From Rhizophagus sp. LPA8_4_AMF (taxonomy: Eukaryota > Glomeromycota > Glomeromycetes > Glomerales > Glomeraceae): a DNA stretch of 38,064 nucleotides. Below, piece by piece: positions 12,900 to 23,321 of this stretch. The DNA lies in assembly GCA_021464525.1 (NCBI GenBank), contig JADRCO010000313.1:1-38064 (forward strand), written 5' to 3'. The notes under the pieces are model-generated. The model was given only the letters and a program-made list of their open reading frames with translations, ran no database searches and was not told the DNA's origin. Positions within the stretch are counted from its first letter, which is position 1, and every line of letters starts with the position of its first letter. The translations under genes and the position numbers were made by a program.

Positions 12900-13777
12900 A
12901 AGGTGAAAAAAACATATTAAGTAGTTTCGTAAAATATTTTCTTTAAGAGATTTATTCAGTATTTGAACGTTTACGGTTCAAAAGTTATTGTTTGTGTCAA
13001 CTTTTATTTATTTGTAATTATCCAAGTTCATTCCAAGTTTTTTAAAATAATAAAATTTAAATTGAAATTTGGCTCATTAATATTTTTGCTTGTGTTACGA
13101 TGTATTCAATTAAAACATACATATTGTTCCATCAAAAACTTTTTTATTACAGTACTTAAATATTAGCGGAAATGTAATATAAATGACCAAAGGACCAAAA
13201 ATAAATATTGTATAGAAAATATCAAAGTTTTTAATTGATTTTAATTTATAGTTACGTTGAAAAATAAGTTAAATTCTTGTTTAGCAACGCAAGTCTGACA
13301 AGATTTTCAGTCTTTCAGTCAGAAAATACATTTATTTCCACGAATATATATTTTTTGAATATAATCATGTAAATAATCGAAGTTATGGCGATTTCAATCC
13401 ACTCCTTTGAATTATTTTGGCTTTATACTACAATAAATTTTAGGATTCTTGACAGGACAATTTATCTTTTTTTTATTATGAATTTGACTTTTCCTTTATA
13501 AAAAATAAGTTAATGACATAACCTTATTTCGCAAAGAAGCCTTATTGTATAGTATATTCATATATACTTTATTGATAATTTAATAAGTTATACATAAGTG
13601 AATAAGTTATAATGGAATCATTTAAATTACAAACTAAGATATACATGATATTTAAATACTCTAGTCTTAGTGTTTAAATAATTCAAATAAAAAAAAAAGA
13701 AATTTAAATTTCTACAAAATATATATGTATATATATATAAGTTTAGTAATTTAAAAATCAAGTGAAAATTTAAAATA
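12900..13777. other. intergenic region between convergent genes
   Basis: About 880 bp lie between the stop codons of the sacsin-BTB gene (+) and the kinase gene (-). The stretch must contain both 3' UTRs. An AATAAA occurs at 13200-13205, but such hexamers are expected by chance at this base composition. No coding sequence is supported; the frame at 12963-13166 is featureless. Confidence 0.5.
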
Positions 13778-16023
13778 TTATAAAAAAAGCAATTCTTTAC
13801 CATCGGGAATTTCAAATCCATCTTGTTCTTCCGAATGAAGATTTGGATTATTATATATCTCATCGTCATCTGTTAAAAAAAAATAAATCGGAATTTATAA
13901 CATTATAGAATTTTAAATGATAATAGTTTATTAACATACCATCAGTATTAATATAATGTTTCTTTACTTGCTGCTGCATTACGTCCATTTTATAAATATT
14001 TTGAGCAACTTCTAAAAATAAAATTATACAATTAATAATAAAATACACGATACATTTCAATATTTTAGTTAAATTAGTTAAATTTCACTATTTTACTTGC
14101 CATCTTTTGAATTTATTTGTAGCTTATTAAAATCCTTGGAAAGACCTTTACTGTCATCTAAAATTGTAATGTTTATTTAGCTATAAATTATTATACAAAT
14201 AAAGTAATTTTTAAAATACTACCATTATTTTTCTGATTATTTGATTTATTAAAATCATCAACTAAAATAAAAAGTAAAATCAATTTTTCAGCTAATTTAT
14301 ATTTGTCACAAAATAAATTAGTAAATCCTCACCATTATCAGGAATATAAAAATTATCATATGATTTACTGTGAAATGCTACAAAGTTAAAAAAATTAAGA
14401 TATCAAAATTAAAAAAAATAAAAACCATTCGTACTGAAATGATTTTTAAATAAAAATATTATTCGCCCATACCTTCTTGTTCTTCTATTATTATTTAAGG
14501 CAAGATATATATTATATCAATTTAAATCATAATAGTTAGATAGAATACAAATAATTAATAACTATTTAATGTCATATAATAATACCTTCTGTTGCATTTC
14601 TTGGTTCAGGAAAATTTCCAAATTGATGAATTTTACTCGTAAATAATCTGCTGCTTGTATAATTTATATTTACTTTATTTGTTTCTGAACTAAAATTTGT
14701 TATTGATTGAGTTGGCTTATCAATTGATTTATACTAATTTCACTCAGTTTGTAAAAAAGTGTATCAGTATCAGGTCTTTTTGATGGATCGGCATCCCAAC
14801 ATTGTTTCATTAAACTTTCATATTCTAAAGGAGTTCCTGATACTATTATTGGTCTTATACCATTAATAATATTCATTGCAAGATCATAATCATTTTCATA
14901 ATCACTAAAAGGAGGTCGTCCAGATGAAATTTCCCACATAAGCATTGCAATACTATAAATATCAGATGCTTGTGATGTTTGTTTTCCAGCAATAACCTCA
15001 GGTGCTATATAAGGAAGATTTCCATATATGCTTTTTAATGGTTTATCTGCAGGTCCACAAAACCCAAGATCACTAATAAGCCAATTATCAATAAATTGTA
15101 AATATAATATATTTCCAGAATGCAAATCTCTATGAATTACATTTTCCCTATGAATATCAAGAATTCCCTTAACTATATTTAAAGTAAATCGAATTATTTC
15201 TTGCCAAGTAAGTTGATTATAATTTTGTTGTAAATATTCTCTTAAATTTACATCTGCAATATTCATTACAAGCATGTAATTTCCATTTAATGGATCTTGT
15301 GTTAAACCATAACATTGAATAATTTGTGGCCATTTGTTGCTTATAGTCAAATGTGATTTAGCCTATAAAATAATTTATATTTTATAAGTAATAATTGAAA
15401 AATTTAAATATAAATAGTTTTAGATTACGCACCTCTTCAAACCATCTTTGATTTGCACTTTCAACATTTTCTAATCTTTTGAGTACAACACTTTGCATTC
15501 CAAATCTTATTAATTGTTGTTTCTTAGGATCCCATTCTTCATATCCTCCATCAATCCAATCTGCTGTATAAATTTTAGAAAATCCACCTTTTGTTAAATA
15601 CTTGATATTTTGTAAATTATTATATGGAATCCATTCAATTACATTATCTGGCATAAGTGTTTCAATTTGACATTTTTGTATTAAATTATCAATATTACTA
15701 TTTCCGGAAGTCCAATTTGAAAATTTTGCTTTTAAATAATCCTGAACACAATATTCACAATATAATGTAGCTAAACATTCCTTGTCGCAATTTTCGCAAT
15801 TTCTTTTTGTTCCTGTATTAAAAGTAATTTTATCTCGATCATAAATTTCATATAATTCCCTTATTGCTTCAGTTTTTTCATCTTTTGTAAGAGATTTATC
15901 AGCAAGAAGTGTTTGTTCTCGAAATTCATGTCGTCTGTGTAAATTATTATAAACTTTATAATCTATGGTTGCAAGTGATTTATTAAGTGCTGCATAAACT
16001 GCTTCCATTCGAATAGCAGACAT
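13778..16023 (-). CDS. TKL-type protein kinase with Cys-rich N-terminus and modular C-terminal tail
   Basis: Nine exons on the minus strand: 16023-15433, 15362-14735, 14684-14586, 14484-14473, 14377-14333, 14261-14223, 14157-14101, 14011-13940, 13869-13778. They sum to 1,635 nt, 544 aa. Residues 76-92 hold a C-x2-C-x3-C-x5-C-x2-C cluster (possible metal site). The kinase domain runs from about 140 to 405: nucleotide loop GGFSKIY at 146-152, lysine K182 in VVLKRL, HRDLHSGN at 274-281, DLG (for DFG) at 295-297, APE at 317-319. All catalytic residues are present, so it is probably active. The tail (407-544) is Ser/Asn/acidic, contains PEPRNATE and ends in EIPDGKELLFL. Intron 14685-14734 is inferred to join the domain to the tail; without it the frame stops at 14700 and the protein is 417 aa. 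One intron is GC-AG. The family is massively expanded in Rhizophagus; the substrate is unknown. Confidence 0.85.
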
Positions 16024-17690
16024 AATGCAACTTTATATTATCTTTTGTAGAAAATATAATAAAAGTTCGCTCATTTAACGGGAATTCTTAATGATTGACC
16101 TATAATTAGAAAAATTAATTGTTACATAATTTTAACGCCCAAATTCACGTATTACAAAGGTTACCATAATAATATTAACTGATCATCATGCTGCGTCATT
16201 GCAATATTATTAAAGAATGAGAAAATTTTTTTTTCAAATTATATGTAATAAAAACTAATATAAAACTTCAAGATTACTGTAAGTTAATGTAAGAGTAGTA
16301 CATTTTAATTCAGGTAGGATATTTTTGTGAAAAAATCTCTGAAAATGAGATGTTAAAATAGTTAATTAATGCGCATCTCTGTACCACAGATTTAGGAATT
16401 TAAGGTTTACAATGGAAATGCAGGACACGTGGAAGCATGTTATTTAATGTAATATTATATGACAATTTTGATATAAAATTCACGATCCAATTACATTGAA
16501 TAATTAAGGTGTCTTGAGTTGGTAGTGCAATGTTTGATCATTCATCAGAAAAAAGAATTCATTTCGGTGTGTTTATGAAATACCCAAAATTTGAAATGAT
16601 CTCGGACATGTGATTTTGCGTATGATTTTTAGGTTTAAAAATAAAAATCCAAAATTAGTTCAAATATCATATGGGCCGATTTGACGCATCATACCAATAG
16701 TAACCAATTCCTATTTATTATGAAATTATCACATGCAATGCGTCAAATCCGCCTATATGTGATTTACTATCTCCGATTTCATTGGCTGGTTAGGATTTTT
16801 GCATGTCAAATTTGACAAATAGACTTTTAGATATTAAAAATCTTCTAAAACCCAAAAATGCAGATAATAATGATTATTTACTTGATATTCAGATAATTTT
16901 AATTCAAATAATTATTTGACTACTATTTGACCCTATTTTAGATAATAATTATTCTTTTATTTAATATACGATTTTATAAGAATTACTGGATATTAATTCT
17001 AAAGGTATTTACTTTTACATCTAATATTTTTGATCTATTAAGTATTAATTTTAATCAAATTAATCTATTATTTTATTATAGACGAATATGATTAAACGCT
17101 GATTGCTTATAATGAAAAAACATGTATTTACTGTATATCAGTTTCTCTTTGATGAGTTATTCTATTTTATTCTAAACATGATAAAGGAAGAAGAAATATA
17201 ACCTTCCTGAATAGAAAAATAGTAAAGCTAATATTATCAAGTATTCATATCACGTATTATAATAAATAAAATAAATAATAATTTACACGCAAAATTGACA
17301 ATTGTTGAATTGATTAAATAAGTTTCATGGCTGATGCTAAGTTTGACATGAAAGAATTGTCCAGTAATATAATTTATATACTGTACGGTATATGCAAACA
17401 TTAGAAGCGTATCATTATTGATAACAAGCAAGTAGCGTTATCATAAGGTGTTCGTAAGGTATTGTCGGAAATATAATAAATTCTCCTAACTCAATTATAA
17501 ATAATATTAATGAAATAATTGATTATAGCTTGTAGTTCGCTGAATAACTTTTAAATAGTATATGCAAGAACAATTATCGATCCCATTGTCAAAATTTATT
17601 TTTTTGCAACCCGCCTTTCTGTATACACAGCGTGTAATAAGTTACTGCGGCTTTCTGTGTTTTAATTAATTTTTCAGTTTTATCTGCGTA
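16024..17690. other. intergenic region upstream of the kinase gene
   Basis: No gene is supported. The first few hundred bases are the kinase promoter (minus strand). TATATT-like and AATATAAAG sequences occur within 60 bp of the ATG, but none is convincing in such AT-rich DNA. An imperfect inverted repeat is listed separately. The 17237-17431 frame is featureless. Confidence 0.45.
16661..16765. repeat. imperfect inverted repeat, foldback or MITE-like
   Basis: The left arm CATATGGGCCGATTTGACGC (16668-16687) is nearly the reverse complement of the right arm at 16739-16760 (ATGCGTCAAATCCGCCTATATG), with about 48 bp between. The match weakens beyond the arms. No target duplication could be defined. 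Confidence 0.5.
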
Positions 17691-18268
17691 AAAACTACCC
17701 TAGCGTTATCACTAAAAAAAGCACTGTGGCGCAAATAAGTCACAGGTGGACATGATAGATTTAATTGTGTAACATTCGCGTTTTTTTTTAAAAAGCAAAA
17801 AGACAAAAAAATTAAATATTTTGATTATATCTGTAATTAATACCACACCACTAGATAAATAAAAAATGTATAAGTTCTTTTTTAAAAATTTTATGTAAAA
17901 ATAATACAAATAAATAAAAAAAAAAGCGTGACACGGTTGTTTGTTACAGAACATACCTATAACTCTATAATTCTATTCAAGCTAAGTAAAAATCAGATAT
18001 AAGTGATTTAAACTCATTGAACAACTTTACTTAGATACTGAAATCACGCTCTGAAACTTCTACACGAAAATTTTTTTTTTAAAAAAAGAAAAATATTAAA
18101 CTAAAGAATAAACACATATAAAGCTTGTTTCCTAAAGTAAAAATCGTTAAAATAATATATTTTACATCGGTAATAAAGTTAACGCGAAAAGATAATATAT
18201 TATGTTATGTAAAATTGTGGCTTATTTGTCTACAGTGCTTTTTTTTGTGGTAACGCTAGGGGTAGTTC
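17691..18268. mobile_element. non-autonomous Tc1/mariner-like element (MITE), 578 bp
   Basis: Long terminal inverted repeats of about 55 bp face each other. The left arm reads AAAACTACCCTAGCGTTATC from 17691, and the reverse complement of the right end reads GAACTACCCCTAGCGTTACC. Both continue through GCACTGT..CAAATAAG.CACA. A TA dinucleotide sits directly outside each end (17689-17690 and 18269-18270), as expected for Tc1/mariner insertion. The GCACTGT..CAAATAAG part resembles Tc1-family ends. The interior has no transposase and no long reading frame; an 80-codon frame at 17712-17954 spans TIR and low-complexity sequence. It would need a transposase in trans. Confidence 0.75.
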
Positions 18269-18445
18269 TACGTACTTTAACTAGTCTTTTTTGATAATTT
18301 TGTTGCCGAATCTTGAAATCATTGCAACATTTCTGGCATAAATAACGTTTCACCACTAATTTTCTTTTTCTTTTTCTTTATTACTTTTTGTAAAGTTTTA
18401 CATACGAATAATAGCATATTCCTTACTCAACAAATAATTCATTAA

Positions 18446-18880
18446 ATGGAAGAAATTAAACTAAGCAATGATGTTATGCATTATAATTTGACTGAAGAAC
18501 AAGAATCGTTAATTGATAAAGTAATATCGGATAAAGAATTAAAAGAACGTTGTAAAATGAATGGTTTATGTGAAGAATGTAAGCAGCCTAATACAAGTTT
18601 GACATGGTGCCAGTTATGTAATTCTAAACATTTTCAAAAAAATTTCAAAAATTTGGACAAGCAGAAATCATGTCATCGATGAATTATTCAAAAAGCACTT
18701 GGCCAAGAGAGGATTTGGAACTACTTTTAAAGCAATTTGGAAAGATGGATTTATAGAGGATTTGGATTATAACAAAAGTCAACGGAAAAGAATTGGTGAA
18801 ACAAAAGTTGCTTTAAAACGTTTGCATAACTCACAAGACATAACAACAAAGTTTTTGAAAGAAGTAAAATATTTTTATAA
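18446..18880 (+). pseudogene. dead kinase N-terminal fragment (first of two)
   Basis: The ATG at 18446 opens 78 codons with a Cys-rich motif, GLCEECKQPNTSLTWCQLC (four-Cys pattern), typical of a second Rhizophagus kinase subfamily. A stop at 18680 and a frameshift follow, with loss of about 30 residues. The text resumes in another frame as NHVIDELFKKHLAKRGFGTT from about 18667 and runs through FKAIWKDG to KVALKRLHNSQD (18808-18843). The nucleotide loop is partly deleted. No C-lobe belongs to this copy; the sequence is lost after about 18880, where a second kinase copy begins. Confidence 0.8.
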
Positions 18881-18969
18881 ATTCAGTGTTATTAGCCTTT
18901 ATAAACACTAAACTAACTATAATTTCCTTTTAAGATTGATCCCATCTTTTAGCATGTGAATCACAATTT

Positions 18970-20015
18970 GATTGGATCGTTCATTGTTTCTTAGAGAAAT
19001 TCATGAATGGGTGTCATATGAGAGATTTATAAATATAAAGAAACATTGATTGATGGTAAATCAAAGTATCGTAACAAAAGTTGCTTTGAAAAGGTTAAAT
19101 GGCTCACAAAATATGTCAGACATATATTTAAATGAAGTAAGTTTCCTTACTTTATTAGTATTTATAACGCAATTTATTACATTTTTATTGTCTAATATTA
19201 AGAATCAGCAAAATTATTTTTATTTAAAAATTATTGTAAATATAACTTAAAATACATTGGAAAGTATTTAAATTTGGAGGATTAAAGCTTTATGGATTAA
19301 CTAAGAAGCTAAAGAATTTATGATGACTATACAATTTGCTGAGGAAGGAAATTAGAGATGCATTCTTTCAAATAGTAATTTCGAGGATATTTATGGAAAA
19401 ATAAGATTAAATTATTATATGATTTGTTATTATCAGGATACTTCTATAAGAAATTCATAGTAGAAATATCCTACGAATTCTCTCATTTCAGACTTCGGAT
19501 TATCTGCACTAGCAAATGAACAAAACTTAGATGATCAGTAAAGTATATGGAGTATTTCCATATATTGCATCAGAAATCTTAAACGGTAAACTATATACAT
19601 CATCTGCTGTTTTGGTGTAATTACGGCTGAATTATCGTCTGAAAATCACTTTTAAGTTTTAGCATTAGTCATATGTAATGGGATAAAATCAGAATTTGGG
19701 AAAGGAACTCTCGTATTTTATAAGAAATTAGTTTATAAATTTAGGAGTGCTAATTCAAGGAAAGATCAACAGCTAATTTTGGTATAAGTCTATTAGTGGT
19801 TTGAAAGATGAAATAGTTTTATAAAGGATTAGAAATTAGAGCAGCATTTGAAGATTTGAAGAAGCAGATAAAAAAATACCAAAAGTCTCAACTACATATA
19901 AAAACCGTATACTAGTAGACCATTTACATTTAAATTTATTACTGAAACCTGTTAATTCATCCATTGTTTAATACTTATATATTAATGAAAAAAGTAATAA
20001 AAGTATTTATTAGTA
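18970..20015 (+). pseudogene. dead kinase copy (second of two), near full length but riddled with lesions
   Basis: A second kinase N-lobe begins with HEWVSYERF (about 19002-19030), then TKVALKRLNGSQNMSD at 19074-19121, ending at a plausible exon edge (NEV, 19132-19140). Later pieces in shifting frames keep the family order: LYGLT..KEFMMTIQFAEEGN (about 19291-19350), DFGLSALANEQNLDDQ (19491-19538), VYGVFPYIASEILNGK (19542-19589), CNGIKSEFGKGT, EADKKIPKVSTTYK (about 19860-19905) and YTSRPFTFK. APE has become ASE, the HRD catalytic loop is unrecognisable, and several stops and frameshifts occur. It keeps its own N-lobe, so it is a separate gene copy lying head-to-tail with the fragment before it. 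Confidence 0.8.
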
Positions 20016-21279
20016 TTTAAAAATATTTAAAATTTTTAATTGTTTACTAACTTGTTGTTATAAAAGATTGCGTCATTGCGACTCTCAACTTGTTGATTTG
20101 AAAATTTCTAACACATTTAAGAGGTACTATAAACATTTTACTATTTAATTTATTTAATTTATACTTTTAAGGTTATCAATAATTTATTTATTTTTATGTT
20201 TAAATAATAGTAACTGTTAACGAAAATAGTGATGAGTATTAATGAAGTTGAATATTTTAATGTTTTTATAGTTTACCTTTATTATTACAAACCAGATTTA
20301 TTTATAGCTTATTCATGGTTATATGATAAAATTAATTTAGCAATTTAATAAATACGTAACCCAAAATATTTTATATGTAAAGGATAAAGTATTATTTAAT
20401 ATTTCGTTCCTAAAAGTTTATTGACTTTTGAAAAATTTTAATATAGTAGAATTTAATAGTAATTCTTTTTCTTTAAAAAAATAAAAATATTACAGAATTT
20501 GAATGCTTTAAACATTATCATTTCTACTGACTAGTTTTAAATTGCTTAAAAATATAACAAATATTACATATCAACCTCTTAATATTCCCTTCAAACTATC
20601 CTTTACCATTGCATCTCCTGATTAAGTGAATTTTAGATACAATTCAAATTGCATTTTGTAATTCATATTCCATTATTATGGCAATAACCTAATTATATTG
20701 ATCTTAGCAAGGTTATGCCTTACGGTGTCCGGTCCAACGATCTTTCTGAGCCCAGTCATGCCAATTTATAGCACAGTCATGTGAATTTGGATCCGGGTCA
20801 TCGGACCATGCGGTCCAGTGATTCGCTTAAAATTACTTGGGTCCGATTGATTATAAAGTTTGATCTTGGATTTTTTTTTGCCATTCGCTTTATAATGAGT
20901 TATTAAAAAAAAAAAATTTTAATTTAATGAGATATTAATATTATGCTATAATGAATAATTATAATGACATTAATATTATATAATTAATAATTTCAAATTT
21001 TATGAGCCTTAATAATTATGAGTTTGAATTTTTATATAGTATATATTTTCTTATATCAAATAAAATTTTACAAAGTATTTCTTTTGATTTCTCAAATATT
21101 GAATTTTTTTATAAACAAAGATTGTAAATATGAATGTATTGACATTACTGAAGATTATGAAAATATATTACATTTAATTCACTAATGGAAATACCAAAAT
21201 GTTGGTTATAAATTTTTTGTGTTAATATTAATATTAATGTTATATTTTATAATAATATTAAAGATTAATAAATTTTTAG
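20016..21279. other. intergenic, AT-rich, with one GC-richer repeat-like island
   Basis: No gene is supported. At about 20711-20850 base composition rises and GGTCC/GGACC motifs cluster (GTGTCCGGTCC, ATCGGACCATGCGGTCC). This is probably an eroded transposon remnant. The rest is A/T-rich without structure I can name. Confidence 0.45.
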
Positions 21280-21450
21280 TTATCTACTGAAGATTTTTCC
21301 TTATTTGACAAAGAGGATGAAACTATACACTTAATGACGGACAAAATGAGAGTTGGTGAAATCAGATATGCTGCATTACCAATGGAATATCCACCAACTA
21401 CTTCAAAATATATTATATTTAATCACAGGTCATTTGAAGGCTTAAGTTGA
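21280..21450 (+). other. coding-like orphan exon or gene relic
   Basis: After a clean acceptor-like AATTTTTAG ending at 21279, a frame of 56 codons stays open to a TGA at 21448-21450. It contains STEDFSLFDKEDETIHLM and MRVGEIRYAALPMEYPPTTS. Amino acid composition is balanced rather than Phe/Ile/Lys/Asn-rich like random frames here, which suggests it was once coding. It has no ATG near its start and no partner exon that I can identify. I do not recognise the family. Confidence 0.3.
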
Positions 21451-21506
21451 CACTAATTATTATATAGCAAAGAATATTTATGCGAGTTTTTTACACAAAC
21501 AAATTT

Positions 21507-21659
21507 GAGTATTGCTAAATATCACCGCTGGTGATTGTCGCCTTACCAGAATTAGGGTAGAATTTTGGGCAAAATTAAAAATGTCATGAAACTCTGCCCG
21601 GCAATACTTGCTAATGTTGGTGCGGTGAGAATCACCTGCGGAGAGATTTAGTAAAGCCC
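21507..21659. mobile_element. 153-bp palindromic MITE with 9-bp target duplication
   Basis: The element is a long imperfect palindrome. GAGTATTGCTAAATATCACC from 21507 is mirrored by GGGCTTTACTAAATCTCTCC on the other strand from 21659. The arms continue through GCNGGTGATTNTC, and the middle carries CTGCCCGGCAATACTTGC. The 9-mer AACAAATTT flanks it exactly on both sides (21498-21506 and 21660-21668). No coding capacity. Target duplication length suggests a Mutator- or hAT-type transposase acting in trans. Confidence 0.75.
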
Positions 21660-21668
21660 AACAAATTT

Positions 21669-22217
21669 ATCTAGGCGTAGAAAAACATTTGAAAGTTGAT
21701 AATAATAAAACAAATTATTTTGTATTTAACAGATAATGTAACATTATTACGCCCACCATTTTATGGCAGTGTAAAAATAAAAGAATTTTTCTTATAAATA
21801 AAAGAGTACTATAATTATGATCATATTCAGTTTGATCAATCATAATATAATTAAGGATGCTCGGATTTTTTGCTTTATATTTAGTCAATCAAATCAAAAG
21901 AAAACTTATAGTAGTCATGAAATTAATATTTGAATACTTGAAAAATTTGACTATAAAAACAATAGGTATTTAAATTAACTTCATCTTAAATTTATTATGA
22001 ACTGTATGTACTAATCTTATTATAATAATACAATTTAAATCATAACAAAAACATGTTAAAAATAATTTTATATATAAATTACTAATAAAATTTATGTCTG
22101 AATTTATGTGTAAAAGAAATAGATTCAAGTGTACAAATTATAATGATTTTAATAAATCAAAATAATAACTACTCGTTTCCTTTTTTGATGGCATCCGATA
22201 TTAATTGGCTAATTTGA
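21669..22217. other. intergenic, nothing recognised
   Basis: AT-rich sequence with stops in all frames; I see no gene, RNA or clear repeat. Confidence 0.4.
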
Positions 22218-22631
22218 CGTTTAAAAAATAAAATTAGATTTTTACTAGAATTTCTTCAGAGAAATATAATTTCGGTTAGTTTAATTCCGGAAACATTTCA
22301 TGCATACAATTCTGGACAAATTTTTATATATTCTATTAACTTTTGGCAAATTAAAATTTTATGCGCTAATTATTGTCGCAAAATTGAAATATTCATACCA
22401 TTGAAGGAGTTATTTTACGCTACTGATAAAAGATCTAATCAGATCCTATGTACTGTACCTGCATTAAACACTACTCAAAGAGCTAACCGAACAGAAAGAC
22501 AAGAGCGTCTTCATTCGTCTTCTATGGATTTATCATATGACATTTTTCCAATAAATGACAAAACTCAAATAATAGATTTTCATATGGACATGTACATTCA
22601 AGAAAAATTTCCGGGATTGATTAAAAATTAA
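22218..22631 (+). CDS. unrecognised open frame inside duplication unit A (possible exon)
   Basis: The frame is open for 137 codons from just after a stop at 22215 to TAA at 22629. It has no ATG before RLHSSSMDLS (about 22522), so it is either the last exon of a spliced gene or a relic. The C-terminal half (DIFPINDKTQIIDFHMDMYI, then EKFPGLIKN) is repeated with stops and frameshifts at about 28640-28840 in duplication unit B. No domain is recognised. Having one copy open and one broken argues that it is either functional only here or drifting in both. Confidence 0.3.
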   Translation, partial: RLKNKIRFLLEFLQRNIISVSLIPETFHAYNSGQIFIYSINFWQIKILCANYCRKIEIFIPLKELFYATDKRSNQILCTVPALNTTQRANRTERQERLHSSSMDLSYDIFPINDKTQIIDFHMDMYIQEKFPGLIKN

Positions 22632-23321
22632 TCGAATCTATATATTCTATACATTTTTATGGCGCTTTTATTTTGACAATCGGTATCAAATTTTAAATAG
22701 ATTTCAGAATATTTTACCTGTAATTTATAACACATTTTCTTTTGTATAAAATGGAAAAATTTTATGAATGTTTGATTCTCGGCGGTTATTTTAAATTGGT
22801 TCCATTTATGAACATTTTTAACGTCAGTCAAAAAAATTTATAATCGTCATAATAAAAAATAAATTTCAAATAAAAAATTGATATAAGTTACAATTGATTT
22901 GATTATTCGATTAATCGACCTAAATAAATAAATTTAATTGAATTATATGATGAAAAAAAAAATACTTCTTCCTTCCATCATCAATGACTGCGTAAAATAA
23001 GAATAGTATTATAAATAAATTAACATGATTATTACTTAATAAATATTTAGTAAACTTTAATTTTAAATTATCAATTCTTTAATAGAGACATCTTAAATAA
23101 TATATAAATAACAATAATAATAGTATTTATTTGATAAACTTGTTTGCTTTGATACAACAAAAAAAAAATATGTATGAAGCCTATAAAATATAAGGAATAA
23201 AAAAATGGTACAATTTGTAATAACTAAATTCACAATTAAAAGGTGAACTTTGTTTCAAATTTAAAATTTGGTAAGATTCAGTTAAGACTATATAAAATTA
23301 TCTTCAAAAAAAAAAAAGAAG

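Noticed and set aside
13627..14060. Two minus-strand frames of 80 and 64 codons in the kinase tail
   Set aside because: They overlap tail exons 8 and 9, reading through introns or in a shifted frame; the spliced model explains the region better.
14700..14702. TAA as the true end of the kinase (417 aa)
   Set aside because: Conserved-looking tail exons continue to 13780 with consistent phase-1 splice sites, and a 50-nt GT-AG intron restores the frame. Kept as an alternative, not as the main model.
17712..17954. 80-codon minus frame as a possible transposase remnant in the MITE
   Set aside because: It spans the TIR and low-complexity sequence and has no DDE-type motif.
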